The translations under genes were made by a program, and so were the position numbers. From Pseudomonadota bacterium (lineage in GTDB: Bacteria > Pseudomonadota > Gammaproteobacteria > Burkholderiales > Nitrosomonadaceae): DNA of 64,000 bases. The notes beneath the pieces are model-generated. The model was not told the origin of the DNA. It saw only the letters and a list, made by a program, of their open reading frames with translations, and did no database searches. The DNA is taken from NCBI GenBank assembly GCA_018240285.1, contig JAFEGA010000029.1, positions 1 through 64,000 on the forward strand. Reading direction: 5' to 3'. Shown piece by piece: positions 27,727-36,202 of this stretch (its first letter is position 1; each line of letters starts with the position of its first letter).

Positions 27727-27785
27727 CCCCTTCTTTTTAATTGGTAGGTCGTGGCAGATTCGAACTGCCGACCAACGGATTAAAA
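27727..27785. repeat. Right attachment site (att repeat in tRNA-Lys)
   Basis: 59 bp identical to 20116-20174. It spans the T tract behind int, the encoded CCA and the tRNA 3' half to the anticodon loop. Confidence 0.88.
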
Positions 27786-27817
27786 GTCCGCTGCTCTACC
27801 GGCTGAGCTAACGACCC
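27742..27817 (-). tRNA. tRNA-Lys (anticodon UUU)
   Basis: A complete 76-nt cloverleaf with encoded CCA. D-arm TAGCTCAGCCGGTAGAGCA, anticodon loop CTTTTAA and T-loop GTTCGAATC are visible. The acceptor stem is GGGTCGT against ACGACCT, so position 1-72 is a G-U pair; the 3' half comes from the att repeat. It is the integration target of the neighbouring element. Confidence 0.97.
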
Positions 27818-28206
27818 AAAGCGCAGTATTATACCTGAATCAATTACCGATAGAAATGGGTTTATTAGATTGAGCGTTTGTTCTTGTGCTATAGATATGG
27901 CTGTCACGCTTTGTGCACTGACAATGTGGTGAGGATTGGATAAAATATATACAAAAAAATGCCTGTAGGATTACTGGAAAATTTACTACTGTAAATTTCA
28001 ATGCTTTTCCTATCGCTATAAAATCAAATCCATATCCTTTTGGTATTTATTCTGCCAAAATCAACATGTGTTATTGAAATCAAGTGGTGTAAGACTATAA
28101 GACTATAGGAATCAGTAGCCTGATTCGTATCTTTAAAGACTCATAAGCTAGTTGAATAATGTTAGATCAACTCTATCTATTTTGTGATTGGGAGAAGTAA
28201 CTGATA
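27818..28206. other. Intergenic region before cysD
   Basis: 389 bp of AT-rich sequence. It should hold the promoters of tRNA-Lys (leftward) and cysDN (rightward). GGGAGAAG precedes the cysD start. I see no riboswitch or other gene. Confidence 0.4.
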
Positions 28207-29103
28207 ATGCTGACACATTTGCAGCGCTTAGAAGCGGAGAGTATTCAGATCATGCGGGAAGTCGTGGCGGAGTGCGAACACCCGGTGATGCTTTATTCCA
28301 TTGGTAAAGACAGTGCTGTCATGCTGCATCTGGCAGTAAAAGCATTTTACCCTTCGAAACCGCCGTTTCCGTTGCTCCATGTGGATACGACATGGAAATT
28401 CAGGGAAATGATTGAATTTCGCGATGTCATGGCGAAAAAACTCGGACTTGAATTACTGGTTCATATTAATCCACGCGGTGTAGAAAAAGGAATCAATCCA
28501 TTTACGCATGGTTCGGCGGTTCATACGGATATTTGGAAAACCGAAGGGTTGAAGCAAGCGTTGGATAAGTACGGTTTCGATGTGGCTTTTGGCGGCGCGC
28601 GCCGGGATGAAGAGAAATCCCGTGCGAAGGAACGCATTTTTTCCATCCGCTCGGCGCAACATCGTTGGGATCCCAAGCTGCAACGGCCGGAACTGTGGCG
28701 GTTATATAATGCGCGTAAGAATAAGGGTGAAAGTATCCGGGTATTCCCGCTTTCCAACTGGACTGAACTCGATATCTGGCAATATATTTATCTGAATGAC
28801 ATTCCCATAGTACCGCTTTATTTTGCCAAGGAACGCCCTGTCGTCGAGCGCGATGGCACATTGATCATGGTGGATGATGAGCGCTTGCCGATGCGCGAGG
28901 GCGAGCAACCGATGATGAAAACAGTGCGGTTCCGTACCTTGGGCTGTTACCCGCTTACCGGTGCGATTGAAAGCGAAGCAAGCACGTTGACGGCTATTAT
29001 TCAGGAAATGTTGCTGGCAAGAACCTCCGAGCGGCAAGGCCGGCTGATTGATCATGATTCTGCCGGTTCGATGGAAAAGAAAAAACAAGAGGGTTATTTC
29101 TAA
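28207..29103 (+). CDS. cysD: Sulfate adenylyltransferase subunit 2
   Basis: A 298-aa PP-loop ATPase subunit that forms adenylyl sulfate (APS) from sulfate and ATP with CysN. The PP-loop is in [14 protein letters not shown] (about 31-44); [15 protein letters not shown] and [12 protein letters not shown] are family hallmarks. The gene's stop and the cysN start overlap by one base (TAATG), so they form an operon. Confidence 0.95.
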   Translation: MLTHLQRLEAESIQIMREVVAECEHPVMLYSIGKDSAVMLHLAVKAFYPSKPPFPLLHVDTTWKFREMIEFRDVMAKKLGLELLVHINPRGVEKGINPFTHGSAVHTDIWKTEGLKQALDKYGFDVAFGGARRDEEKSRAKERIFSIRSAQHRWDPKLQRPELWRLYNARKNKGESIRVFPLSNWTELDIWQYIYLNDIPIVPLYFAKERPVVERDGTLIMVDDERLPMREGEQPMMKTVRFRTLGCYPLTGAIESEASTLTAIIQEMLLARTSERQGRLIDHDSAGSMEKKKQEGYF

Positions 29104-30965
29104 TGGCACATGTATCGGATTTGATCGCGGAAGACATCGAGCTGTATTTGAAAACGCATGAGAACAAGAGCCTGCTTCGTTTTATTACATGCGGTAGTGT
29201 CGATGATGGAAAAAGCACCCTGATTGGCCGGTTGCTTTATGAATCTAAGATGTTGTTTGAGGATCAATTGACGCAATTGGAGGTTGATTCCAAGAAAGTC
29301 GGCACGCAAGCGGGGGATTTGGATTTTGCGCTGTTGGTTGATGGACTGGCGGCGGAACGTGAGCAGGGTATTACCATCGATGTTGCTTACCGCTTTTTTT
29401 CCACGGACAAGCGCAAATTTATCGTCGCCGATACACCCGGGCATGAACAATATACGCGCAACATGATTACCGGCGCATCGACTGCGGATGTGGCCATTAT
29501 TCTGATCGATGCGCGCAAAGGGGTGTTGACTCAGACGCGGCGGCATAGCTATTTGGTTTCGTTGATTGGCATCCGCTACGTTGTGCTGGCGATCAATAAG
29601 CTCGATATGGTGGGATATTCCGAAGAGGTTTTTAACCGGATCGATCACGATTATCGCGTGTTTGCCAAAGAGGTCGGATTGCAAAATATTGTTACTATTC
29701 CGATGTCGGCTTTAAAAGGCGATAATATTACCGAGCTGAGTAGGAATACACCATGGTACAGCGGTGAAACCTTGATGGGTTATCTGGAGAACGTGCAGGT
29801 AGAAGATGCTGCTGAGCAATCCGGCGTTTTCCGCATGCCGGTGCAATGGGTGAATCGCCCCAATCTGGATTTTCGCGGTTATTCCGGTATCGTGGTGCGC
29901 GGCAGCGTCAAGCCTGGCGATCCGGTATGTGTTCTACCATCCGGTAAGGAAAGCCGGGTGGCGCGAATCGTCACCCAAGACGGCGATCTTGACTGGGCGG
30001 TTTGCGGACAATCGATTACGCTGACTTTGACGGATGAAATCGATATTAGCCGAGGCGATGTTTTGGCGACAACCGACTCACCGCCCGGCGTGGCCAATCA
30101 ATTTGCAGCGACCGTGGTTTGGATGATCGATGAACCGTTACTTCCCGGCAGGCCGTACTTGATGAAGATTGGTACAAAAACGGTAACCGCCACTATTTCC
30201 GAGTTACAGCATAAGGTCAATGTGAATACGCTCGAGCGTATTGCTGCTACGCAGCTTGAGCTCAATGAAATCGGCATCTGTACTCTCGCTACGGATCAAC
30301 TGATCGCCTTCGATCCATATAACGAAGATCGTGATACCGGCGGCTTTATCATGATCGATCGCTTGACCAATAATACGGTCGGTGCGGGCATGCTGCATTC
30401 GGCCGTACAACAATCGCACAAGCGTGCCGAATGGCAAACGCTCAATGTGAATAAGCAGGCGCACGCCGCTCTCAAGGGACAGAAGCCTTTCGCTATTTGG
30501 TTTACCGGGTTATCCGATAGCGCTAAGTCGAGCATTGCTGTTTTGCTCGAGAGAAAACTTTATTCATCAGGCAAACATACTTATTTGCTGGATGAAAACA
30601 ACATTCGTCACGGCTTGAATAAAGATCTCGGTTTTACCGATGCCGACCGGATTGAAAATATCCGGCGTATTGCGGAAATAGCCAAGTTGATGGTTGACGC
30701 TGGACAAATCGTGCTGGTTTCTCTGATTTCACTGTCTTCTACCGGGCGCAATATGGCACGTGAAATGCTGACACAAGGTGAATTCTTTGAGGTATTGGTC
30801 GATGCACCAGTCCAGGCGGCGGAAGTGCGAGATCTCAGCAAAGCCGATTCATCCGGCGAAACACCGGATAATCCGGAAATCCGTATCGATCCGGCAATTC
30901 AAACACCTGAGCAAGCAGTGGAGCATATCATCCGTTACTTGACGCATGCAGGTGTACTCAGTTAA
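29103..30965 (+). CDS. cysN: Sulfate adenylyltransferase subunit 1 with degenerate APS-kinase tail
   Basis: A 620-aa fusion (CysNC/NodQ type). Residues 1-440 are the CysN GTPase with GSVDDGKSTLIGRLL, REQGITIDVAYRFF, DTPGHEQYTRNM and NKLDM, all intact, driving APS formation with CysD. Residues about 463-620 correspond to APS kinase, but its P-loop reads GLSDSAKSS where GLSGSGKST is normal, the DGDNVRHGLN site is DENNIRHGLN, the FVSPFR segment is LVSLISL, and the region after VRDLSKA is shortened by some 20 residues. The kinase part is therefore probably inactive while the adenylyltransferase part is sound. Confidence 0.93.
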   Translation: MAHVSDLIAEDIELYLKTHENKSLLRFITCGSVDDGKSTLIGRLLYESKMLFEDQLTQLEVDSKKVGTQAGDLDFALLVDGLAAEREQGITIDVAYRFFSTDKRKFIVADTPGHEQYTRNMITGASTADVAIILIDARKGVLTQTRRHSYLVSLIGIRYVVLAINKLDMVGYSEEVFNRIDHDYRVFAKEVGLQNIVTIPMSALKGDNITELSRNTPWYSGETLMGYLENVQVEDAAEQSGVFRMPVQWVNRPNLDFRGYSGIVVRGSVKPGDPVCVLPSGKESRVARIVTQDGDLDWAVCGQSITLTLTDEIDISRGDVLATTDSPPGVANQFAATVVWMIDEPLLPGRPYLMKIGTKTVTATISELQHKVNVNTLERIAATQLELNEIGICTLATDQLIAFDPYNEDRDTGGFIMIDRLTNNTVGAGMLHSAVQQSHKRAEWQTLNVNKQAHAALKGQKPFAIWFTGLSDSAKSSIAVLLERKLYSSGKHTYLLDENNIRHGLNKDLGFTDADRIENIRRIAEIAKLMVDAGQIVLVSLISLSSTGRNMAREMLTQGEFFEVLVDAPVQAAEVRDLSKADSSGETPDNPEIRIDPAIQTPEQAVEHIIRYLTHAGVLS

Positions 30966-31189
30966 TAGCGTTATTGTCCGATAAATCGGTGAATGAATCG
31001 GCGTGATGCGATCAATGGCGATGCGGATGGATTAGCGTGCCGCATCGAATTCTGACTAAACACATTAGTTATCCGGTTCGTTAAATCATTTTGTAACCTG
31101 TTTCCAGTTTCCAGTTACACTTTCACTGCATGCTGGAAAAATTGTAAAGCGTTCGAATAAACCTATCACTTTTTATCGGGTTCATTATC

Positions 31190-32224
31190 ATGATTCTTGT
31201 AACAGGCGGTGCTGGATATATCGGGTCACATACGTGCGTCGAATTACTGAATGCAGGGTTTGACATTACGGTTTTTGATAATTTCTGTAATAGCAATCCG
31301 GAAGCGCTGATGCGCGTGCAGAAGATTACTGGTAAGAAGCCTGAATTAATCACCGGCGATTGCCGCGACCGGTCTGCCCTGACAGCGGCATTACGGCACA
31401 GCAAAGCCGAAGCGGTTATCCATTTTGCCGGGCTTAAAGCCGTCGGGGAATCGGTTGAACGGCCGCTTTCCTATTACGATAATAATGTCGCCGGGACGTT
31501 GCGGTTATTGGAAGCGATGCAGGAGTGCAATGTCAAAACATTGGTGTTCAGTTCTTCGGCTACGGTTTATGGTGATCCGGTACAGTTGCCGCTGACAGAA
31601 GATCATCCGCTGGTACCAACAAATCCTTACGGACGCAGTAAGCTGATGATCGAAGAGATGTTGCGTGATTTGCAGCACAGCGACAATTCATTCCGGGTCG
31701 GAATATTGCGCTATTTCAATCCGGTAGGCGCGCATGCCAGCGGATTGATCGGTGAAGATCCGCAAGGAATTCCAAATAATTTAATGCCTTTCGTAGCGCA
31801 GGTTGCGGTGGGACAAAGAGAGGCTCTTAATGTATGGGGAAACGATTACCCCACGCCGGATGGTACCGGTGTGCGCGATTATATTCATGTCGTCGACTTG
31901 GCATATGGGCATCTCAAGGCCTTGGAAGCGCTCGAGGCTTCACGTCATACACAAGATAATCAATATTCCGGCTGTTTGACCGTAAATTTGGGCACCGGCC
32001 GAGGGTATAGCGTACTGGATGTGGTGCGTGCATACGAGCAGGCGAGCGGACGGCCGATTCCCTACAAGATTGCCCCGCGGCGTTCTGGTGATATTGCCGC
32101 TTGCTATGCGGATCCAAAGCGCGCTTTCGAATTACTAGGCTGGCAGGCGAAACTTGGACTGGAAGAGATGTGCGCAAGCAGCTGGCACTGGCAAAGTAGT
32201 AATCCGCGCGGATACCGGACCTGA
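31190..32224 (+). CDS. galE: UDP-glucose 4-epimerase
   Basis: A 344-aa extended SDR that interconverts UDP-glucose and UDP-galactose for surface polysaccharides. NAD-binding VTGGAGYIGSHT is at the N terminus; FSSSATVYG holds the catalytic serine/threonine and NPYGRSKLMIE the YxxxK pair. It is followed 71 bp later by galU, giving a UDP-sugar supply unit. The start has only a weak ribosome site. Confidence 0.95.
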   Translation: MILVTGGAGYIGSHTCVELLNAGFDITVFDNFCNSNPEALMRVQKITGKKPELITGDCRDRSALTAALRHSKAEAVIHFAGLKAVGESVERPLSYYDNNVAGTLRLLEAMQECNVKTLVFSSSATVYGDPVQLPLTEDHPLVPTNPYGRSKLMIEEMLRDLQHSDNSFRVGILRYFNPVGAHASGLIGEDPQGIPNNLMPFVAQVAVGQREALNVWGNDYPTPDGTGVRDYIHVVDLAYGHLKALEALEASRHTQDNQYSGCLTVNLGTGRGYSVLDVVRAYEQASGRPIPYKIAPRRSGDIAACYADPKRAFELLGWQAKLGLEEMCASSWHWQSSNPRGYRT

Positions 32225-32295
32225 TTGAGGTTATTTTTTAGTTTATCAAAATCGCATCCATGCGATAGTGACAACTTAATGAAGGAGAGCGCTAA

Positions 32296-33189
32296 GTGAA
32301 AGCGATACGAAAAGCAGTTTTTCCCGTTGCAGGATTAGGCACGCGTTTTTTACCGGCAACCAAGGCGAATCCAAAGGAAATGCTGCCGATCGTCGATAAG
32401 CCGTTGATTCAATTTGCTGCGGAAGAAGCGGTTTCGGCAGGTATTGATGTACTGATTTTTATTATTGGACGCAATAAAAGCTCCATACCCGACCACTTTG
32501 ACAAAGCGTTTGAGTTGGAGGCAAAGCTGGAAGAGGGTAAAAAGCATGAAATGCTGAATATTGTCCGCAATATCCTGCCGTCGCGGATTGATTGTGTTTA
32601 TATCCGGCAAGCTGAAGCTCTTGGATTGGGGCATGCGGTTTTATGTGCACAATCGGTTGTTGGTGATGAACCGTTTGCGGTGCTACTGGCGGATGATTTG
32701 ATCGATGGCGGTAAGCAATGTTGTTTGAGTCAAATGGTTGATATTTACGCGCAGCACCATTGCTCAATCTTGGGAATCGAGAGGGTTCCTCATCATACGG
32801 TTAACCGTTACGGTATTATCAATGGCACAACGATTGACACTAACTTGTCCAAAGTCAACGCTATTGTTGAAAAGCCGCCGGTCGACAAGGCACCGTCCGA
32901 TCTCGCGGTGGTCGGGCGCTACATCCTCACACCGCGCATTTTTAAGCTGCTGGAAAAAACCGAGCGCGGTGCCGGTAATGAAATTCAGCTGACGGATGCG
33001 ATCGCGAAATTGCTGCAAGAAGAAACGGTATTGGGGTACGAGTTTGACGGGAAGCGTTACGACTGCGGCAGCAAATCCGGCTACTTGGAGGCTACTGTGG
33101 AATTTGCTTTGCAGCATCCTGAGCTTAAGCAGGAGTTCTCATCTTATTTAAGTGACTTGGTCAAAAACTTTCCCCAAATAACGAAATAA
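32296..33189 (+). CDS. galU: UTP-glucose-1-phosphate uridylyltransferase
   Basis: A 297-aa nucleotidyltransferase making UDP-glucose from glucose-1-phosphate and UTP. The signature FPVAGLGTRFLPATKANPKE is at residues 8-27, and VEKPP and GRYILTP are typical. The start codon is GTG with AAGGAG upstream. Its product feeds GalE. A strong terminator follows. Confidence 0.95.
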   Translation: MKAIRKAVFPVAGLGTRFLPATKANPKEMLPIVDKPLIQFAAEEAVSAGIDVLIFIIGRNKSSIPDHFDKAFELEAKLEEGKKHEMLNIVRNILPSRIDCVYIRQAEALGLGHAVLCAQSVVGDEPFAVLLADDLIDGGKQCCLSQMVDIYAQHHCSILGIERVPHHTVNRYGIINGTTIDTNLSKVNAIVEKPPVDKAPSDLAVVGRYILTPRIFKLLEKTERGAGNEIQLTDAIAKLLQEETVLGYEFDGKRYDCGSKSGYLEATVEFALQHPELKQEFSSYLSDLVKNFPQITK

Positions 33190-33202
33190 CTTGTTTTGAT
33201 AA

Positions 33203-33249
33203 AAAACAGGCCGGGTAAGTCCATTTGGATTTACCCGGCCTGTTTTATT
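33203..33249. terminator. Bidirectional terminator after galU
   Basis: AAAACAGGCCGGGTAA (33203-33218) pairs perfectly with TTACCCGGCCTGTTTT (33231-33246). A's and T's on both sides allow termination of galU and of the convergent cupredoxin gene. Confidence 0.92.
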
Positions 33250-33275
33250 TGCCGGTTGATCGATTACCGCAGGAT

Positions 33276-34232
33276 TTACCCGGTTTTCTTTTTGCGGAAC
33301 GGTAGCTTATTGAACAGCGGCAGGCACAGTAATCCGATCAGCGCGCCGATCAGCATCATGCCGTAGTTCTGGAAATTATTATTGGTGAATGCCGTAATTT
33401 GCCGCACCATTGCGCTTTGTTCCGCTTTATCCGAGACTTTGGGCAGATTTTCCGCTTCATACTTGTCGTTGATGTTGTAAGGTGTCACACCGGGAATACT
33501 CGGAATATTTTCCGCTCCTTTCCCAACCACCAGCTGCGCTTTCATGCCTTTTTCCATGTGATGGGAAATGTCGCAATGAACGAGAAACGTGTCATCCGAT
33601 CCTGGCACGATGATAGTGCCGGTGACTGTTTTCGGTCCCGTTACTTCCAAGTGGAACATGCCATATTTATAAAGATACTTAGGCAGCCCATGCATCATGA
33701 ATTGATGCCGGATATTATCTTCGTTGACAAAGTGCCATGTGACTTTGGAGCAAGGTTTAACGTTCCATTGCTGTTGATCGAACGCGAAAGCAGTGCCGGG
33801 AAATTTGGCGGCATATTTCCTGCCGGCGCGCACGGTAATTTCCACTTCCTCGGAAATGCTCTTACAGCTGCTGGGCAGTTTGTCGAGGTTTTGCCCCATG
33901 ATCATAGTGCCTTCGTGATCCATAATATGATCATGATCCATATGGTGATGGTGGTGCCCATCACCGTGTTCCGCGGATTGCGAACTGGTGGCATGCGCAC
34001 TGTGGTCGGCATGTTGTTCCGCGCTAATGTCATGATCGCTATGATCGTGACCGCTGTGATCATGATCACCATGATCTTCGGTTTGCTGCTTCTCGTTATC
34101 TGTTTGAGCCGGATTCATGCTATGACCGCTATGATCATGCTCGTGAGCTGTTGCTTTATCCTGAGCAACAGCGTTTGCGCTGACTGCGAGAATTCCAGCG
34201 AGTAAGAAAGTAATGGTTGTCGTTTTCATCAT
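33276..34232 (-). CDS. His-rich membrane-anchored cupredoxin
   Basis: A 318-aa exported protein with a signal peptide (about 1-24), a very His/Asp-rich segment (about 30-107; around 25 histidines) that should bind copper or other metals, a cupredoxin domain (about 125-240) with type 1 copper ligands H176 (DNIRHQF), C220 and H224/225 (VHCDISHHMEKGM) and M230, and a C-terminal helix (about 290-307, MMLIGALIGLLCLPLF) followed by a basic anchor. It probably passes electrons to or delivers copper for the upstream multicopper oxidase, whose stop overlaps its start (ATGA at 34229-34232). Confidence 0.8.
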   Translation of the reverse strand: MMKTTTITFLLAGILAVSANAVAQDKATAHEHDHSGHSMNPAQTDNEKQQTEDHGDHDHSGHDHSDHDISAEQHADHSAHATSSQSAEHGDGHHHHHMDHDHIMDHEGTMIMGQNLDKLPSSCKSISEEVEITVRAGRKYAAKFPGTAFAFDQQQWNVKPCSKVTWHFVNEDNIRHQFMMHGLPKYLYKYGMFHLEVTGPKTVTGTIIVPGSDDTFLVHCDISHHMEKGMKAQLVVGKGAENIPSIPGVTPYNINDKYEAENLPKVSDKAEQSAMVRQITAFTNNNFQNYGMMLIGALIGLLCLPLFNKLPFRKKKTG

Positions 34233-35938
34233 TTTTGGTTACTCCCTTTAGCGCCTTTTAAGCGGGAAACTGCCGCGATAGTCCTTTGTATGATTTGCTC
34301 CCGTTTGGCGAAAATCAGATAAATGACCAATCCTATCAGCAAGCCGATCGCACCATTTAACAATGAAGTCTGCGTCTGTGCGCTGAGGCCGGTTTGCTCG
34401 CCGGGTGAGCCGAGGCTTGACCATTCATCCAGGTCCTGCCAAACAGGTAACCTTCTTTCGTAATATTCCTTGGTAAAGTATTTGTTCAGATCGATACCGA
34501 AATGACTGACTTTCGGCAGGCCGCTACCGTTCAGATAGGATTTGTAGACGATCGAGCTCATACTGCCGCCTTCGGCCATACCATTGGTGGTGATGCCTTT
34601 TTCCCGGTGATCATGAAACAGCCAATCGCCTTCGCCGTAACTGTGTTTCCCGTCATTGACAGTTTCCAGTTTCAGATCGAGACGTTGTGCTGGCGCCATG
34701 TCGAATACATCGCGCATGATCTGGGCGACCGGATTATGCTCCACGCCGTCGTAATGTGTGATCGTGGCATGATGGCCGTGCGTATGGACAGCGATCGACT
34801 CGCCGCCGCTATTGAGCAGACGCAATTTAATTTTCTGATCGGGTTCAACGATAATCAGCGACTCCCTCAATGTGTAAGGGTATGATAGTCCGTTCAGCGT
34901 GTAATAATCCTCGGTTGAGTCGGTGATGTCGTAGCGCTGATTCATGTCGCGCGCGATGAGCCGCGGATCGTTGTATTTCTGGGTGATGTCGCTCAGTTCC
35001 TTATCCATCGCGTGATAGTGCAGATCGTATTCCTGATCGAAATTTTCGCGCACTGCGACGGATGAGTGGCGAACATGGCCTGCGCCGATATTCAGGGTTT
35101 GCAGCCAGTTATTGGGCCGGTTTTCTTCAATGACGATCATTCCCGCCAGTCCCATGGCCAAGTGCGTATGTGTTTGCACGTGACAGTGGTAGAACATGGT
35201 GCCCGGTTGTCTTGCCTGGAATTCATACACGCGGCGTCCGCCCGGCATCAATTCGACCTCGCTGGTCTGCGGCACACCGTCCTGACCGGCATGATTGCCG
35301 TGCGTGAAAGGATGATCCACGCCGTGCAAATGAATGCTGTGCGGGAAATAATGCGTATTTTCCAGCACGATTTGCACGATATCGCCGACTTCAACGCGGA
35401 TCACCGGAGAAGGAAGTCTCAATAATGGATTCGCCCGAACGCTTTCAAAATTCTCTGTCGACATGCCGCTGGTTTTCGGCGCGAATACCCATGCACCGGG
35501 CTGGACGCCGGGTGCAATGTCGAATGTCGGCACCAAGCCGGGGAAGTCCGGTGATTTACCGTTCAGTTCCATGATTTCCAGTTTGATGATAATCCTATCT
35601 GGATCACCGTCGCCGTCCAAATCATCGGTTTTGATGATGGCGTCCGGTGAAAGACCGGTCTTCATCAGCGTATCCATTGAAATATGATTGGTTCCTTTAA
35701 CCGCTGCCGCGATCCAGGCCGGATTGTCCGGGCTGCAACCGGGGGATGCTGCTATTTTGACTCCTTCAATTTCCTGAGCTTCGCGCCATGCCGGAGAAAT
35801 CTTCGGATCGCACATCGGCTCAGCCGTTAATGCAGCCGGATCAACTTTCACCGTTTCGGGCAGCTTCAGCGATGCCTGAACCGCTGCCGGCGACAGCATG
35901 GAGAAAGTCAATAAGGCAAGAAAAAAGTGAATAGGCAT
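34229..35938 (-). CDS. Membrane-anchored multicopper oxidase, two-domain-like
   Basis: A 569-aa periplasmic oxidase with signal peptide (1-22) and C-terminal TM helix (about 525-544). Copper motifs: HSIHLHG (200-206), YHCHVQTHTHLAMGL (250-264), VHTHGHH (384-390) and FHDHREKG (441-448). The cysteine that normally joins type 1 and type 3 copper is in the first cupredoxin domain (C252), while the C-terminal motif has Asp in place of Cys, so the architecture resembles two-domain oxidases with T1 copper in domain 1. A DLDGDGDPD loop (106-114) looks calcium-binding. It may oxidise copper(I), nitrite-pathway intermediates or metals; the exact substrate is unknown. It is translationally coupled to the downstream cupredoxin. 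Confidence 0.8.
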   Translation of the reverse strand: MPIHFFLALLTFSMLSPAAVQASLKLPETVKVDPAALTAEPMCDPKISPAWREAQEIEGVKIAASPGCSPDNPAWIAAAVKGTNHISMDTLMKTGLSPDAIIKTDDLDGDGDPDRIIIKLEIMELNGKSPDFPGLVPTFDIAPGVQPGAWVFAPKTSGMSTENFESVRANPLLRLPSPVIRVEVGDIVQIVLENTHYFPHSIHLHGVDHPFTHGNHAGQDGVPQTSEVELMPGGRRVYEFQARQPGTMFYHCHVQTHTHLAMGLAGMIVIEENRPNNWLQTLNIGAGHVRHSSVAVRENFDQEYDLHYHAMDKELSDITQKYNDPRLIARDMNQRYDITDSTEDYYTLNGLSYPYTLRESLIIVEPDQKIKLRLLNSGGESIAVHTHGHHATITHYDGVEHNPVAQIMRDVFDMAPAQRLDLKLETVNDGKHSYGEGDWLFHDHREKGITTNGMAEGGSMSSIVYKSYLNGSGLPKVSHFGIDLNKYFTKEYYERRLPVWQDLDEWSSLGSPGEQTGLSAQTQTSLLNGAIGLLIGLVIYLIFAKREQIIQRTIAAVSRLKGAKGSNQK

Positions 35939-36202
35939 ATCAACGCACCTTTAAAATTTATCAAGTATTAATAAATATGGCTGATCAGATCGAGAGTTTT
36001 CACAAAACCGGGATTAATAGCCAGTATCTATCTGATATGACAGAACTGTAGGCGTAATCATTGAGCGGTGTATTGGCTGGCAGGTAAAATTATGAGGTAC
36101 ATCTATCTTCATCTATGCAATACTTCTACATTATCCGTCAAGTTATCATCGGCATTTATTATACAGAACCCAATTCTGCTTTTGTGGTTTTTGCATCATT
36201 GA
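35939..36202. promoter_or_regulatory. Divergent promoter region between copper and efflux operons
   Basis: 264 bp AT-rich sequence from which the oxidase-cupredoxin and RND operons diverge. No copper-box (CueR-like dyad) that I could identify with confidence. Confidence 0.35.

Larger units (their letters stand above)
20116..27785 (+). mobile_element. Integrative element inserted in tRNA-Lys
   Basis: About 7.6 kb bounded by a perfect 59-bp direct repeat (20116-20174 and 27727-27785) that contains the 3' half of tRNA-Lys. The recombination and replication genes (rep, AlpA-like, integrase) lie at the right end next to the intact tRNA. Cargo is two lipoproteins in AT-rich DNA, plus an unknown protein with an AT-hook-like tail. 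No conjugation genes, relaxase/T4SS set or phage structural genes are seen, so it is best described as a small mobilisable or satellite-type island that relies on other machinery for transfer. Confidence 0.85.

Noticed and set aside
33399..34205. Plus-strand frame of 268 codons opposite the cupredoxin gene
   Set aside because: It is an antisense image of the His/Asp-rich region; the sense frame has signal peptide, copper ligands and membrane anchor.
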